From: Akkermansiaceae bacterium | GTDB taxonomy: Bacteria; Verrucomicrobiota; Verrucomicrobiia; Verrucomicrobiales; Akkermansiaceae | Reading direction: 5' to 3' | DNA length: 64,000 bases | Assembly (NCBI GenBank): GCA_026421245.1 | Contig: JAPKDJ010000008.1 | Span: 21,421 to 85,420 of the forward strand | Part shown: piece after piece, positions 16,564 through 24,619 of the stretch | Layout: each line of letters starts with the position of its first letter | Numbering within the stretch: the first letter of the stretch is position 1 | Made by a program: the position numbers and the translations under genes | The notes under the pieces: generated by a model | Database searches by the model: none | Told to the model about the DNA's origin: nothing | The model's input: the letters and a program-made list of their open reading frames with translations, nothing else

Positions 16564-16870
16564 TTTCTTTAATAATACGTTTTCCCAAATCGTTGGGGTG
16601 GTTCTTTTCCTAATGATGCTGCCAGCGTTGTGGCGAGTTTGGATTGGGCCGACTGCGATCGACCGGATTCTCGGGGTAAACGTGATTGGGACTAAGACGG
16701 CGGTGCTTCTCGTGATCATTGGATCGATTTTCGAGCAGGTTGAAATGTTTGTCGATTTTGCATTGGCCTATGCCCTGTTGAACTTTATTGGATCGCTTGC
16801 GGCGTCTCGGTTTCTTCACAAAATGCCCGCGTCAGCCGGCCAAACTGAACCCGGGGAGGAACTTAAATAG
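16556..16870 (+). CDS. mrpF: Mrp-type antiporter subunit F
   Basis: The protein has 104 residues; the ATG at 16556 follows a strong ribosome binding site (AGGGAGGGGA, 16541-16550) and overlaps mrpE by 8 bp (ATGGTTGA). Three transmembrane helices contain the MrpF motif RVWIGPTAIDRILGVNVIGT with the conserved 'GPt--DRi' loop. It is a small membrane subunit of the antiporter complex. An upstream in-frame start at 16493 lies inside mrpE and adds unrelated sequence, so it is rejected. Confidence 0.93.
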   Translation: MVDFFNNTFSQIVGVVLFLMMLPALWRVWIGPTAIDRILGVNVIGTKTAVLLVIIGSIFEQVEMFVDFALAYALLNFIGSLAASRFLHKMPASAGQTEPGEELK

Positions 16871-16872
16871 TC

Positions 16873-17259
16873 ATGGAGAACGCGATCGTCATCATCAGTA
16901 TGGCCCTGATTTGCGTCGGGATGCTTTTCTTCCTCGGAGCCGCCGTGGGAATTCAACGTTTCCCTGATTTCTACACTCGGATGCACGCTGCTGGTAAGGG
17001 TGATACACTTTCAAGTCTTCTGGTGATTCTCGGTTTTTCTATTTTTCAGATCTACGATCTAGAGTTTTCAAAAGACTGGTTTTCCCATAACGGGGTAACG
17101 CTGTTGGTCATTCTTAAGCTACTCGCCATTTGTGTCTTCATCATGATGACCAGCCCAACATCGACACATGCATTGATGGATGCCGGTTGGGAAGACGGGA
17201 TTGAGCCAAAGTTGAAGAAAGATAAGCCGAACAACGCGTTGAAGGAGGACCGAAAATGA
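16873..17259 (+). CDS. mrpG: Mrp-type antiporter subunit G
   Basis: The protein has 128 residues. Three transmembrane segments carry the MrpG hallmark GIQRFPDFYTRMHAAGKGDT, and the third helix ends at MMTSPTSTHALMDAGW, equivalent to the family's 'P-t-H-l--aA' end. It has a charged cytoplasmic tail. Its stop overlaps the next ATG by 4 bp (ATGA, 17256-17259). Confidence 0.94.
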   Translation: MENAIVIISMALICVGMLFFLGAAVGIQRFPDFYTRMHAAGKGDTLSSLLVILGFSIFQIYDLEFSKDWFSHNGVTLLVILKLLAICVFIMMTSPTSTHALMDAGWEDGIEPKLKKDKPNNALKEDRK

Positions 17260-17501
17260 TTCCGATTTTTGATTATATCCTTCTGATTTTCCTGATCGTC
17301 GCTGCAGTGATTTCGCTGAAAGTGAAAGATTTGTTGAGCGCCTCAATGGTGTTTGGAATTTACAGTTTTCTGATCTGTCTCTTGTGGGCAGAAATGGGCG
17401 CCGTTGATGTGGCTTTCACTGAGGCTGCGGTTGGCGCTGGCGTGAGCGCGGTTTTCCTGATTGCGACGGTTTACAATACGAAACGGAGGTCGTCGGATTG
17501 A
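17256..17501 (+). CDS. DUF4040/MbhD-type subunit (equivalent of part of the MrpA C-terminus)
   Basis: The protein has 81 residues and three transmembrane helices. LKVKDLLSASMVFGIYSFLI, then LWAEMGAVDVAFTEAAVGAG is the DUF4040/MbhD motif, with the acidic residues E-x-x-x-x-D in the DVAFTEA helix that line the proton path at the MrpA/MbhD position. In classical Mrp complexes this module is fused to the end of MrpA. Here it is a free protein, as in Mbh-type and group 2-like clusters. It is coupled to mrpG by an ATGA overlap. Confidence 0.88.
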   Translation: MIPIFDYILLIFLIVAAVISLKVKDLLSASMVFGIYSFLICLLWAEMGAVDVAFTEAAVGAGVSAVFLIATVYNTKRRSSD

Positions 17502-17505
17502 TTTT

Positions 17506-18306
17506 ATGAAGTGGATTGCCCTCATCGCCGTGACGCTCACGGGTTCATTGTTACTTGTCGGAGTTGGAGACTTTCCGGAATGGGGAGACGCACATTCAGC
17601 TGCCAATGAAGGCCCAAAACTGGAGAGCGGCGAACAAATCGCAACCGCGGTCTCCCAAAGCTTTTTGACGGACACGGACGAACTCACTCAGGTTCCGAAT
17701 GTTGTGACTGCGGTTCTCGCGGATTACAGGGGATACGACACGATGTTTGAAACCGTTGTTATTTTTGCGGCAGGGCTGGCCATTTTTGCGATCTTGCGAG
17801 TGTTTGGGGGTGATGAGGTCAAACCGATGCGAGCGCCGGAAGACGATACCTTTTGCGAAGGCGATCATTCACGGATCATCATTGGGACGACCTGCAAACT
17901 GTTGATCCCAATCATTCAGCTCTTCGCACTCTATGTGATTGCTCATGGACACCACAGTCCGGGCGGCGGCTTTCAGGGTGGGGTGATAATGGGTGCGAGT
18001 TTTATCCTGCTTGCGATTGCGCGCGATTTGAAGTCCGCCCTGGATTGGTTCTCCGAGAAAACTTTCATGAGGCTTGCGAGCGTTGGTATCTTGATCTATG
18101 CCGGATTTGGAGTGCTTTGCCAGTTTTTCGAACGGAACTTCCTCGACTATGGGGCACTGAAAACCGTCATGTTTTCCAGCGAACAAATGGCTCGTTCATA
18201 TGCAATGCTGGGCGTCGAAATTGGTGTCGCGTTCACAGTGACAGCGATCATGTTCGCGATATACGCAAACCTCTCTTCTCGGGGTGAACTCAAACAGGGC
18301 CTCTAA
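17506..18306 (+). CDS. mrpB: MbhE-MrpB fusion subunit
   Basis: The protein has 266 residues from the ATG at 17506, 4 bp after the MbhD-like stop. The N-terminal ~100 residues have two helices around NVVTAVLADYRGYDTMFETV, the MbhE-type motif found at the very end of long MrpA proteins. The C-terminal half is MnhB/MrpB: IIQLFALYVIAHGHHSPGGG with the following FQGGVIMGASF ('H--PGGGFQGG'), then three more helices. It therefore joins the last MrpA module to MrpB and replaces MrpA together with the free MbhD and a ND5-like subunit. Confidence 0.87.
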   Translation: MKWIALIAVTLTGSLLLVGVGDFPEWGDAHSAANEGPKLESGEQIATAVSQSFLTDTDELTQVPNVVTAVLADYRGYDTMFETVVIFAAGLAIFAILRVFGGDEVKPMRAPEDDTFCEGDHSRIIIGTTCKLLIPIIQLFALYVIAHGHHSPGGGFQGGVIMGASFILLAIARDLKSALDWFSEKTFMRLASVGILIYAGFGVLCQFFERNFLDYGALKTVMFSSEQMARSYAMLGVEIGVAFTVTAIMFAIYANLSSRGELKQGL

Positions 18307-18312
18307 TAGATC

Positions 18313-18798
18313 ATGCGCGAATTCCTCGAACAGAGCATCCAGCCCTACTTCAATTATTGGGTCTACGTGATCCTAATGATGATCGGTTTGTGGGCGACGA
18401 TTGCAAAAAATAACCTCATCAAAAAGTTGATCGGGATGTCCATCTTCCAGACGGCGATCATTCTTTTTTATGTGTCGGTCGGAGTGAAAAAAGATTCGAA
18501 AATCCCGATTATTCCCCATCAGGTGGAAGAACATCATGCAGCTGAAGATGGCAATCATGCGGGCGGACACGGTGAACATGGGGCAAAAAGGGTGACTGAG
18601 AAGCACGTCATCGAACCGGATAAATTCGCCAACCCACTTCCGCACGTTCTCATGCTGACAGCCATTGTGGTTGGGGTCTCAACCCTAGGTGTTGCCCTGG
18701 CCGTGGTTCAAATGCTTTTCAAAGAATTCGGAACGCTCGAAGAAGACGAGATTCTCGCGCAAATCAAAACCGCTGACTCAGCCTCCTTAGATGTCTGA
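18313..18798 (+). CDS. mrpC: Mrp-type antiporter subunit C (NuoK-like) with histidine-rich insert
   Basis: The protein has 161 residues and three transmembrane helices of the NuoK/MrpC type (IAKNNLIKKLIGMSIFQTAI; PLPHVLMLTAIVVGVSTLGV). A loop of about 45 residues between helices 2 and 3 holds a His/Glu-rich segment (EEHHAAEDGNHAGGHGEHG) that is absent from ordinary MrpC of about 115 residues. The insert could bind metal ions or sense pH (inference). Its last 8 bp overlap the next gene. Confidence 0.92.
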   Translation: MREFLEQSIQPYFNYWVYVILMMIGLWATIAKNNLIKKLIGMSIFQTAIILFYVSVGVKKDSKIPIIPHQVEEHHAAEDGNHAGGHGEHGAKRVTEKHVIEPDKFANPLPHVLMLTAIVVGVSTLGVALAVVQMLFKEFGTLEEDEILAQIKTADSASLDV

Positions 18799-20392
18799 TC
18801 AATTGCCCATCATCATTGTATTAGCCCCGCTTTTTGGTGCATTGATCATCGGGCTGGTTGGTTCGCGAGATCATCGCGTCTGCGTTCCGGTTGTCTTGGT
18901 CGCATTGCTCACCTCGTTGATTGCCGTCATTGGTACGCTGACTCAGGTTCTGGAAACGGGGCCGGTTGATTATTTCGTCGGTGGCTGGGAACCGGGGAAA
19001 ATGGCTCCGGGTGTCCACGGTCCGGTCGAAATTGCCAAAGGATTCGGAATCCAACTCCGAGTCGACACGCTCAACGGATTTCTTTTGCTGGCCATCGCGA
19101 TCGTCTCGATTTTCGTCTCGATCTTTTCGATTCGTCGCGCCAATCAGGAAGCGGCTTCAAAAACACCTCAGTTTTATACGCTCTATCTCTTGCTTTGCGT
19201 TGGTCTGTTCGGAATGACGATCACAGGGGATGCGTTCAACCTGTTCGTTCTTGTCGAAGTCACTTCACTGACCAGTTACGCGTTGATTGCCATGGGCCGC
19301 AACCGGCGCGGAACGATGGCCGCGTTCAACTACATCCTCATGGGAACGGTGGGAGCTTCGTTTTATCTTCTCGGTGTCGGTTATTTGTATCTCAAAACGG
19401 GATCGCTCAACATGGAACACATCCAGGAAGTGCTGAGCGCGAATGATTTCGAGATCGGCCGTTCCAAGCCGGTCATGGTCGCTTTCGTCCTCATCATGGT
19501 TGGAATCTGGATTAAGATGGCTTTTTTCCCGCTCTACGGCTGGCTTCCGAATGCCTACAGCTACTGCCCTTCAACAAGCAGCTGCCTTCTGGCACCGCTG
19601 ATGACGAAGATTTCCGTCTACATCATGATTCGGGTGATGCTGTCGGTTTTTGGATGGGAATGGATTTTCATCGAATACGCCGGATGGAGTGATGCCGTCG
19701 TCATTTTAGCGGTCATTGCAATTCTCGCTGGATCTACACTGGCGTTGGCTCAGCGTGAGTTGAAGAAGATGCTCTGCTACCTCATTGTCGCCGAAGTCGG
19801 TTACATGGTCGGCGGGGCATGGCTGGGCGATCCCGAGCGTTGGGGGATGTCCGGTGCGGTTTATCACATTTTGGCCGATGCCTTCATGACCCTTTGCCTG
19901 TTCCTCTGCGCTGGAATTTTTGCGAAGAAAGCAAATGCGACCCGAATCGAAGACCTCTCGGGAATGTTCAAAAAAATGCCGCTGACAATGACTGGATTTG
20001 TTGTGGGGGCGCTCGCCATGATCGGGATTCCACCGACCTGCGGATTTTTTAGTAAATTCTATCTCATCCGCGGCGGCATCGAAGGCGGTCACTGGGAATT
20101 CGTCATTGCGTTGATCATCTCCAGCCTGGTGAACGTGGTGTTGTTTTTTCGGATTTTTGAAATCGCATTTTTCGGAGCCAAACCGGCTGAAGGTCATGAT
20201 CACGCTCACCATCATGATGAAGACGATCATTCATCGAACAACCAGGATCCGATCGATGAACCAACTCTATTGGAACGCGAAGCGCCGCTACGCTCGCTGA
20301 TTCCGCTTTTCGGCACGGCCGCGATCATCATTTTATTGGGTGTGTATAACGGACAAATCGTTGAATGGATCCGACTCACCATCAAGCCATGA
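18791..20392 (+). CDS. mrpD: Mrp-type antiporter subunit D, first copy
   Basis: The protein has 533 residues and about 14 transmembrane helices of the ND2/ND4/ND5 proton-channel family. LFVLVEVTSLTSYALIAMGR contains the conserved helix-5 glutamate. The lysine helix is in GIWIKMAFFPLYGWLPNAYS. The broken helix 7 follows in CPSTSSCLLAPLMTKI. A loop near residue 475 carries a His/Asp-rich run (EGHDHAHHHDEDDHSSNNQ), echoing the insert of the neighbouring MrpC. It overlaps mrpC by 8 bp (ATGTCTGA). Confidence 0.92.
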   Translation: MSDQLPIIIVLAPLFGALIIGLVGSRDHRVCVPVVLVALLTSLIAVIGTLTQVLETGPVDYFVGGWEPGKMAPGVHGPVEIAKGFGIQLRVDTLNGFLLLAIAIVSIFVSIFSIRRANQEAASKTPQFYTLYLLLCVGLFGMTITGDAFNLFVLVEVTSLTSYALIAMGRNRRGTMAAFNYILMGTVGASFYLLGVGYLYLKTGSLNMEHIQEVLSANDFEIGRSKPVMVAFVLIMVGIWIKMAFFPLYGWLPNAYSYCPSTSSCLLAPLMTKISVYIMIRVMLSVFGWEWIFIEYAGWSDAVVILAVIAILAGSTLALAQRELKKMLCYLIVAEVGYMVGGAWLGDPERWGMSGAVYHILADAFMTLCLFLCAGIFAKKANATRIEDLSGMFKKMPLTMTGFVVGALAMIGIPPTCGFFSKFYLIRGGIEGGHWEFVIALIISSLVNVVLFFRIFEIAFFGAKPAEGHDHAHHHDEDDHSSNNQDPIDEPTLLEREAPLRSLIPLFGTAAIIILLGVYNGQIVEWIRLTIKP

Positions 20393-21945
20393 CAGTTGAA
20401 ACCAGCATGCTCCCAGTCTGGGCCTGTCTCGCTTCACTGCTGGCAGTTCCTGGGATTTTGATCTTCCGCAAAGAGCCCTTCATGCGAGAAGCGATCACGT
20501 TTATCGCTGGTTTTGTGAAGCTCGGCTTTGTGTTGGCGATCTATTTCAAGTTTCTGAAGAACGGAACTCACGTGGAATACACCTTCGTTCAGAAAATCGG
20601 TGAAGGCATCAATATTCCGATTCTGTTCCATGTCGATGAATTGGGAATGCTCTTTGCGTTCGTTGCGTCGAGCTTGTGGATTCTCACTTCGCTATACGCG
20701 GTCGGTTACATGCGCGGCTTGAAAGAGCATTCGCAGACGCGGTTTTTCGTGTTTTTTGCCATCTCATTGTCCGCAACATTGGGCGTCGCTTTTGCCGGTA
20801 ATTTACTGACTCTCTATCTTTTCTACGAGCTGCTCTCGCTCGCAACCTGGCCGCTGGTGGCTCATCATCAGGACAAAGAAGCACGCGGCGGCGGACGGAC
20901 TTATCTCACTTACCTTGTCGGAACTTCTGTGGGATTCGCGTTGCCAGCTTTGATTTTTGTCGCCGTGAAAACTGGTGGTGATCTCAGTTTCGCAGGCGAA
21001 GCCATCCTCGCCGGCCAGGACATGGGCTACTGGCCGATGCTGATTTTGCTACTCGCTCTCTGTTTTGGATTTTCCAAGGCGGGCATGATGCCGTTTCACT
21101 CCTGGTTGCCGGGTGCCATGGTCGCTCCGACGCCCGTGTCAGCTTTGCTTCACGCCGTTGCCGTTGTGAAAGTCGGTGTTTTCTGCATTTTACGAGTTGT
21201 GACCGGCGTTTTCGGAATCGATTTCCTGAAAAAAGCAGGCGGCGATACTCCGGCTCTGTTTCAAAATCCGGCCGAAATCCTTGCTTGGATTGCTGCGTTC
21301 ACAGTGATCACCTCTTCACTGATTGCCCTTTCGCAGGACAATTTGAAACGCCTTCTCGCGTTTTCCACCATCGGTCAGCTTTCCTACATTATTTTGGGAG
21401 CAGCTCTGCTGAGCACGCTTTCAATTCAGGGCGCAGCGATGCACATTGCGGCTCATGCGGTGGGTAAAATCACCTTGTTCTTCTGCGCCGGAGCGATTTT
21501 TGTCGCCACTGGAAAGAAATACATTTCTCAGATCTCAGGCCTTGGAAAACGGATGCCGTTCACGATGGGAGCTTTCTTTATTGGATCGCTTGGAGTCATC
21601 GGGTTACCGCCGACTGCCGGTTTGATTTCAAAATTCCACCTCGTGATGGGAGCAGGAGCTTCTCCGCATCCGAGTCACATCGCTCTGATCGTTGTTTTCC
21701 TCATCAGCACGCTTCTAAACGCCGCGTATTTTCTCCCGGTGGTCTATCAGGCATTTTTCCCCTCCAGCGATTCTACGAGTGAATACGCGAAAGACGAATT
21801 TTCCTGGGCGAACATTAAGGAAGCCCCGCTGGCTTGCGTGCTTCCATTGTGTCTCACCGCATTGATCTCTATCCTTTTATTCTTCAAAGGAGGATTCATC
21901 GCTGACCTAGCCCGCACTTTTGCTAAAAATGTAACCGGAGACTGA
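20389..21945 (+). CDS. mrpD: Mrp-type antiporter subunit D, second copy
   Basis: The protein has 518 residues from the ATG at 20389, which overlaps the previous stop (ATGA, 20389-20392). An ATG at 20365 is possible but lies further inside the upstream gene. FAGNLLTLYLFYELLSLATW has the key glutamate of the channel family, and GFSKAGMMPFHSWLPGAMVA has the lysine and the 'P-HsWLP-A' loop. It is one of three ND4/ND5-like proton channel subunits in this operon. Such triplication is known from group 2-like Mrp clusters of other phyla. Confidence 0.92.
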   Translation: MTVETSMLPVWACLASLLAVPGILIFRKEPFMREAITFIAGFVKLGFVLAIYFKFLKNGTHVEYTFVQKIGEGINIPILFHVDELGMLFAFVASSLWILTSLYAVGYMRGLKEHSQTRFFVFFAISLSATLGVAFAGNLLTLYLFYELLSLATWPLVAHHQDKEARGGGRTYLTYLVGTSVGFALPALIFVAVKTGGDLSFAGEAILAGQDMGYWPMLILLLALCFGFSKAGMMPFHSWLPGAMVAPTPVSALLHAVAVVKVGVFCILRVVTGVFGIDFLKKAGGDTPALFQNPAEILAWIAAFTVITSSLIALSQDNLKRLLAFSTIGQLSYIILGAALLSTLSIQGAAMHIAAHAVGKITLFFCAGAIFVATGKKYISQISGLGKRMPFTMGAFFIGSLGVIGLPPTAGLISKFHLVMGAGASPHPSHIALIVVFLISTLLNAAYFLPVVYQAFFPSSDSTSEYAKDEFSWANIKEAPLACVLPLCLTALISILLFFKGGFIADLARTFAKNVTGD

Positions 21946-21961
21946 CGGAATTTATTTTGAT

Positions 21962-22300
21962 ATGGAAAACGGAGACGACAAAGGCCCCCGCGAATTCGAC
22001 TGGTTTGATCGACCCAAGTCGCGCAAGCTGCTGTGGCGAATTTTAATCGCGGCCTGCCTCATTAGTTTTCTGGTCGAAATCCCGGTGTTGATCAGCCACG
22101 ACCGTCACGCAGCGGCCCCCATCGATTTTGGAAAATTCAACATCCCCGGATTCTACGCAGTGCTTGGATTTGTGGCCTGCACCCTCATGATTTTGGTGGC
22201 AAAGGGGCTCGGAATTTTCCTGAAGCGTAAGGAAAATTACTACGGCGAGCCTGAGGAAGAAACTTTACCGGAGGATATTGATGACGACGTTCTTCTCTGA
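21962..22300 (+). CDS. Small two-helix membrane protein of the mrp operon
   Basis: The protein has 112 residues. Two transmembrane segments (LLWRILIAACLISFLVEIPV; FYAVLGFVACTLMILVAKGL) are separated by a short HDRHAAAPIDFGKFNIPG loop, with acidic tails at both ends. I do not recognise a named family, although small proteins of this kind occur between ND5-like genes in related clusters. It lies 16 bp after one antiporter gene and overlaps the next by about 20 bp, so it is very likely an accessory subunit. Confidence 0.75.
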   Translation: MENGDDKGPREFDWFDRPKSRKLLWRILIAACLISFLVEIPVLISHDRHAAAPIDFGKFNIPGFYAVLGFVACTLMILVAKGLGIFLKRKENYYGEPEEETLPEDIDDDVLL

Positions 22301-24146
22301 TTTTCCACCCGCCTTTGTCCTCATTCTCGGGGCAATTTTGGTTCCGTTTCTGCCGAAGAAAATTCGCAGTTACTACGTAATTGCTCTGCCGGCGTTGGCA
22401 TTTGTGAATGTGTATTTTTTGCAACTCGACGGCAATACGAAGTGGAACCTCGATGCCTTTTTATGGCTCACCAACGGCGAGGCGCTTGAATTGCTCCGGA
22501 CGGAATCGCCCGGCGCGGAAAATCCGGAAGCAGGCTACAAGCTGGCCAAGGCATTTGGTTACATTTTCTGTCTCAATGCAGTGATCGCTTTTATCTTCGC
22601 ATTTTATGTGAAGAAGAGCACACAGCACGTTGCGGCACTGATTTACATCGGCGGCGCGCTCGGCGTTGCTTTCGCCGGAGATCTCCTCACGCTCTACGTT
22701 TTCTGGGAGTTGATGGCGGTCAGTTCAACCTTCGTGATTCTAGCGAGAAATACCGAAAAAGCGAAACGATCGGCTTTCCGTTACACCATGATTCACCTGT
22801 TTGGCGGATTGCTCCTCCTTGCCGGTATTGTTCTGACAATTCAGTCGCGTGGCTCGATTCAGTTCGATGGATTTGATTTCGCCACCGAACAAAGCGCAGG
22901 GACCTGGCTGATTTTGCTTGGGATTTTGGTCAATGCGGCAGTTCCTCCGTTCGCGGCTTGGCTTCCGGATTCGTATCCAGAGGCAAGTGTCACGGGAGGT
23001 CTCATTCTTAGTGCCTACACTACAAAAACGGCGGTTTATACTCTGTTGCAGGGTTACGCTGGTTGGGAACCTCTCATTTGGATCGGCTGCATCATGTCCG
23101 TCTACGGCATTATCTATGCGCTGTTGGAAAACGACATGCGACGGATTCTCGCATACTCGATTATCAACCAGGTGGGATTCATGGTTTGTGCGGCGGGTAT
23201 TGGGTCGCCCGATGCCATCAGCGGAGCGACGGCGCACGCCTTCTGCCACATTATTTATAAATCGCTTCTCTGGATGGCAGCTGGTGCCGTGTTGTATCGC
23301 GTGGGTAAGAGCAAATGCACCGAGCTCGGCGGGCTTTATAAAACGATGCCGCTGACGCTGATTTTCGGAACGATTGGAGCCCTTGCGATTTCTGCGGTGC
23401 CGGGAACCAGCGGTTTCACTTCCAAGACAATTATCATTCACGCAGCGGAGCACGAAGCGGCGCACGGTCACGCATCGCTCTGGTGGGCGTGGTTGATTCT
23501 CGAAGCTGCCTCAGCCGGTGTATTCCTTCACGCCGGGATTAAATTTCCTTACTTTGTTTTCTTCAACAAAGACCAAGGATTGCGTCCGAAAGAAGCTCCT
23601 GGGACCATGCTTACGGCGATGGCGATTTTGTCATTCCTCTGCATTTACCTCGGTGTAAATCCGCAGCCGCTCTACGATATTTTACCGTTTGAGGTGAATT
23701 ACAACGCCTACACTGCTGGTCATGTCATCACTCAGATTCAGCTGCTAATGCTCTCGGCGCTGGTGTTCTTTCTCTTCTTACCAATGTTGAAACGGACCTC
23801 AACGATCTCTCTCGATTTCGACTGGTTCTATCGCAAAGGGGCTCCGTTGTTTTACAAAGTAACCGATAAATCGCTCAACAGTGTGAACGCAGCGACTCGA
23901 AAAGGAATTGTCGACGGGCTCATCCCACGACTCAGTAGCTTTTTTGCCAGCGCTCCGTCAAGAATCCTCAGTTGGCTCGCGACACCCGTTTGGCTGGCAC
24001 AGGGGCTAAATTCCGCTGAGCGTGAAAAACGTCGTGAGCAGCTTTTTGAACGCGGTCAGAGCGGAGCGTTTCCGATTGGTATTACCGCGATTCTCGCGGT
24101 GGTTTTGCTGGGCGTTCTGTATGTGTTCAGCTGGTTTACGAGGTGA
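22281..24146 (+). CDS. Mrp-type antiporter ND5-like subunit, third copy
   Basis: The protein has 621 residues from the ATG at 22281, overlapping the preceding gene. A channel core of about 14 helices includes FAGDLLTLYVFWELMAVSST (helix-5 glutamate) and VNAAVPPFAAWLPDSYPEAS. A longer C-terminal extension (SLDFDWFYRKGAPLFYKVTD) is typical of subunits placed at the MrpA/NuoL-like position. The lysine usual in helix 7 before 'PFHaWLP' is replaced in VNAAVPPFAAW, so its proton route may differ. It is the last gene of the operon. A weak hairpin (24149-24163) follows the stop. Confidence 0.9.
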   Translation: MTTFFSDFPPAFVLILGAILVPFLPKKIRSYYVIALPALAFVNVYFLQLDGNTKWNLDAFLWLTNGEALELLRTESPGAENPEAGYKLAKAFGYIFCLNAVIAFIFAFYVKKSTQHVAALIYIGGALGVAFAGDLLTLYVFWELMAVSSTFVILARNTEKAKRSAFRYTMIHLFGGLLLLAGIVLTIQSRGSIQFDGFDFATEQSAGTWLILLGILVNAAVPPFAAWLPDSYPEASVTGGLILSAYTTKTAVYTLLQGYAGWEPLIWIGCIMSVYGIIYALLENDMRRILAYSIINQVGFMVCAAGIGSPDAISGATAHAFCHIIYKSLLWMAAGAVLYRVGKSKCTELGGLYKTMPLTLIFGTIGALAISAVPGTSGFTSKTIIIHAAEHEAAHGHASLWWAWLILEAASAGVFLHAGIKFPYFVFFNKDQGLRPKEAPGTMLTAMAILSFLCIYLGVNPQPLYDILPFEVNYNAYTAGHVITQIQLLMLSALVFFLFLPMLKRTSTISLDFDWFYRKGAPLFYKVTDKSLNSVNAATRKGIVDGLIPRLSSFFASAPSRILSWLATPVWLAQGLNSAEREKRREQLFERGQSGAFPIGITAILAVVLLGVLYVFSWFTR

Positions 24147-24184
24147 TTGGCCGCAAGACGGCTCTCTTTCTTTGGATTACGACG

Positions 24185-24312
24185 TCACTCAATTTTGTTG
24201 AGCCACCATTGCTCCTTGATCAGTTTGAGAATTTTGCGCGGAATTAGTTGGGGAATCCACAGCCAGCTGAAATCCCTGATCCGACTGATGATGTAGCAGA
24301 TCGGCTGATTTT
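24185..24312 (-). pseudogene. C-terminal fragment of an unrecognised gene
   Basis: Minus-strand reading gives IENQPICYIISRIRDFSWLW followed by IPQLIPRKILKLIKEQWWLN-KIE and a stop at 24185. The composition (aromatic, basic, amphipathic) looks like a real protein end. An in-frame stop lies just before the isoleucine and no start exists, so only about 43 codons remain. I cannot name the family. Confidence 0.35.
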
Positions 24313-24534
24313 CGATTTAAATTCGGGCATGTGAAAAATCCGAAAATTCTTTGGATGACAGATTCGTTCGGAACATTTTCTCAAGAGCGCGAAGGTTCGT
24401 TGTGTGAAAGAGTCGCAATTTCGTGATATTCGAAACTCGTAATCAGCATGTTGTGCAACTTCAACTTCACTCAGGAAAGCACTGCGGCTTCTGGGCGCGA
24501 TGGATGTTTGGCGTGCGCGAGAAAATCGACCAAA
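24313..24534. other. Intergenic, nothing recognised
   Basis: No coding frame, tRNA or clear hairpin is visible. The stretch lies between the end of the mrp operon and the first copy of the ~60-bp repeat. Confidence 0.4.
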
Positions 24535-24610
24535 CTGCTAGAATTTTTCTTATTGGGTGGACTGCTGGAAGGCGTCGCCGAAGGGATCGGAGGGGGGGTG
24601 AAAGGGGGGA
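24535..24610. repeat. Interspersed ~60-bp repeat, copy A
   Basis: The core is a CTGCTAG(G)AA start, then TTGGGTGGACTGCTGGAAGG, then a GGGATCGG-plus-G-run tail. The same core occurs at 26035, 28179 and 29031 in the same orientation. This copy lies just 3' of the minus-strand DUF1501 gene. Confidence 0.85.
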
Positions 24611-24619
24611 GTAAATTGA

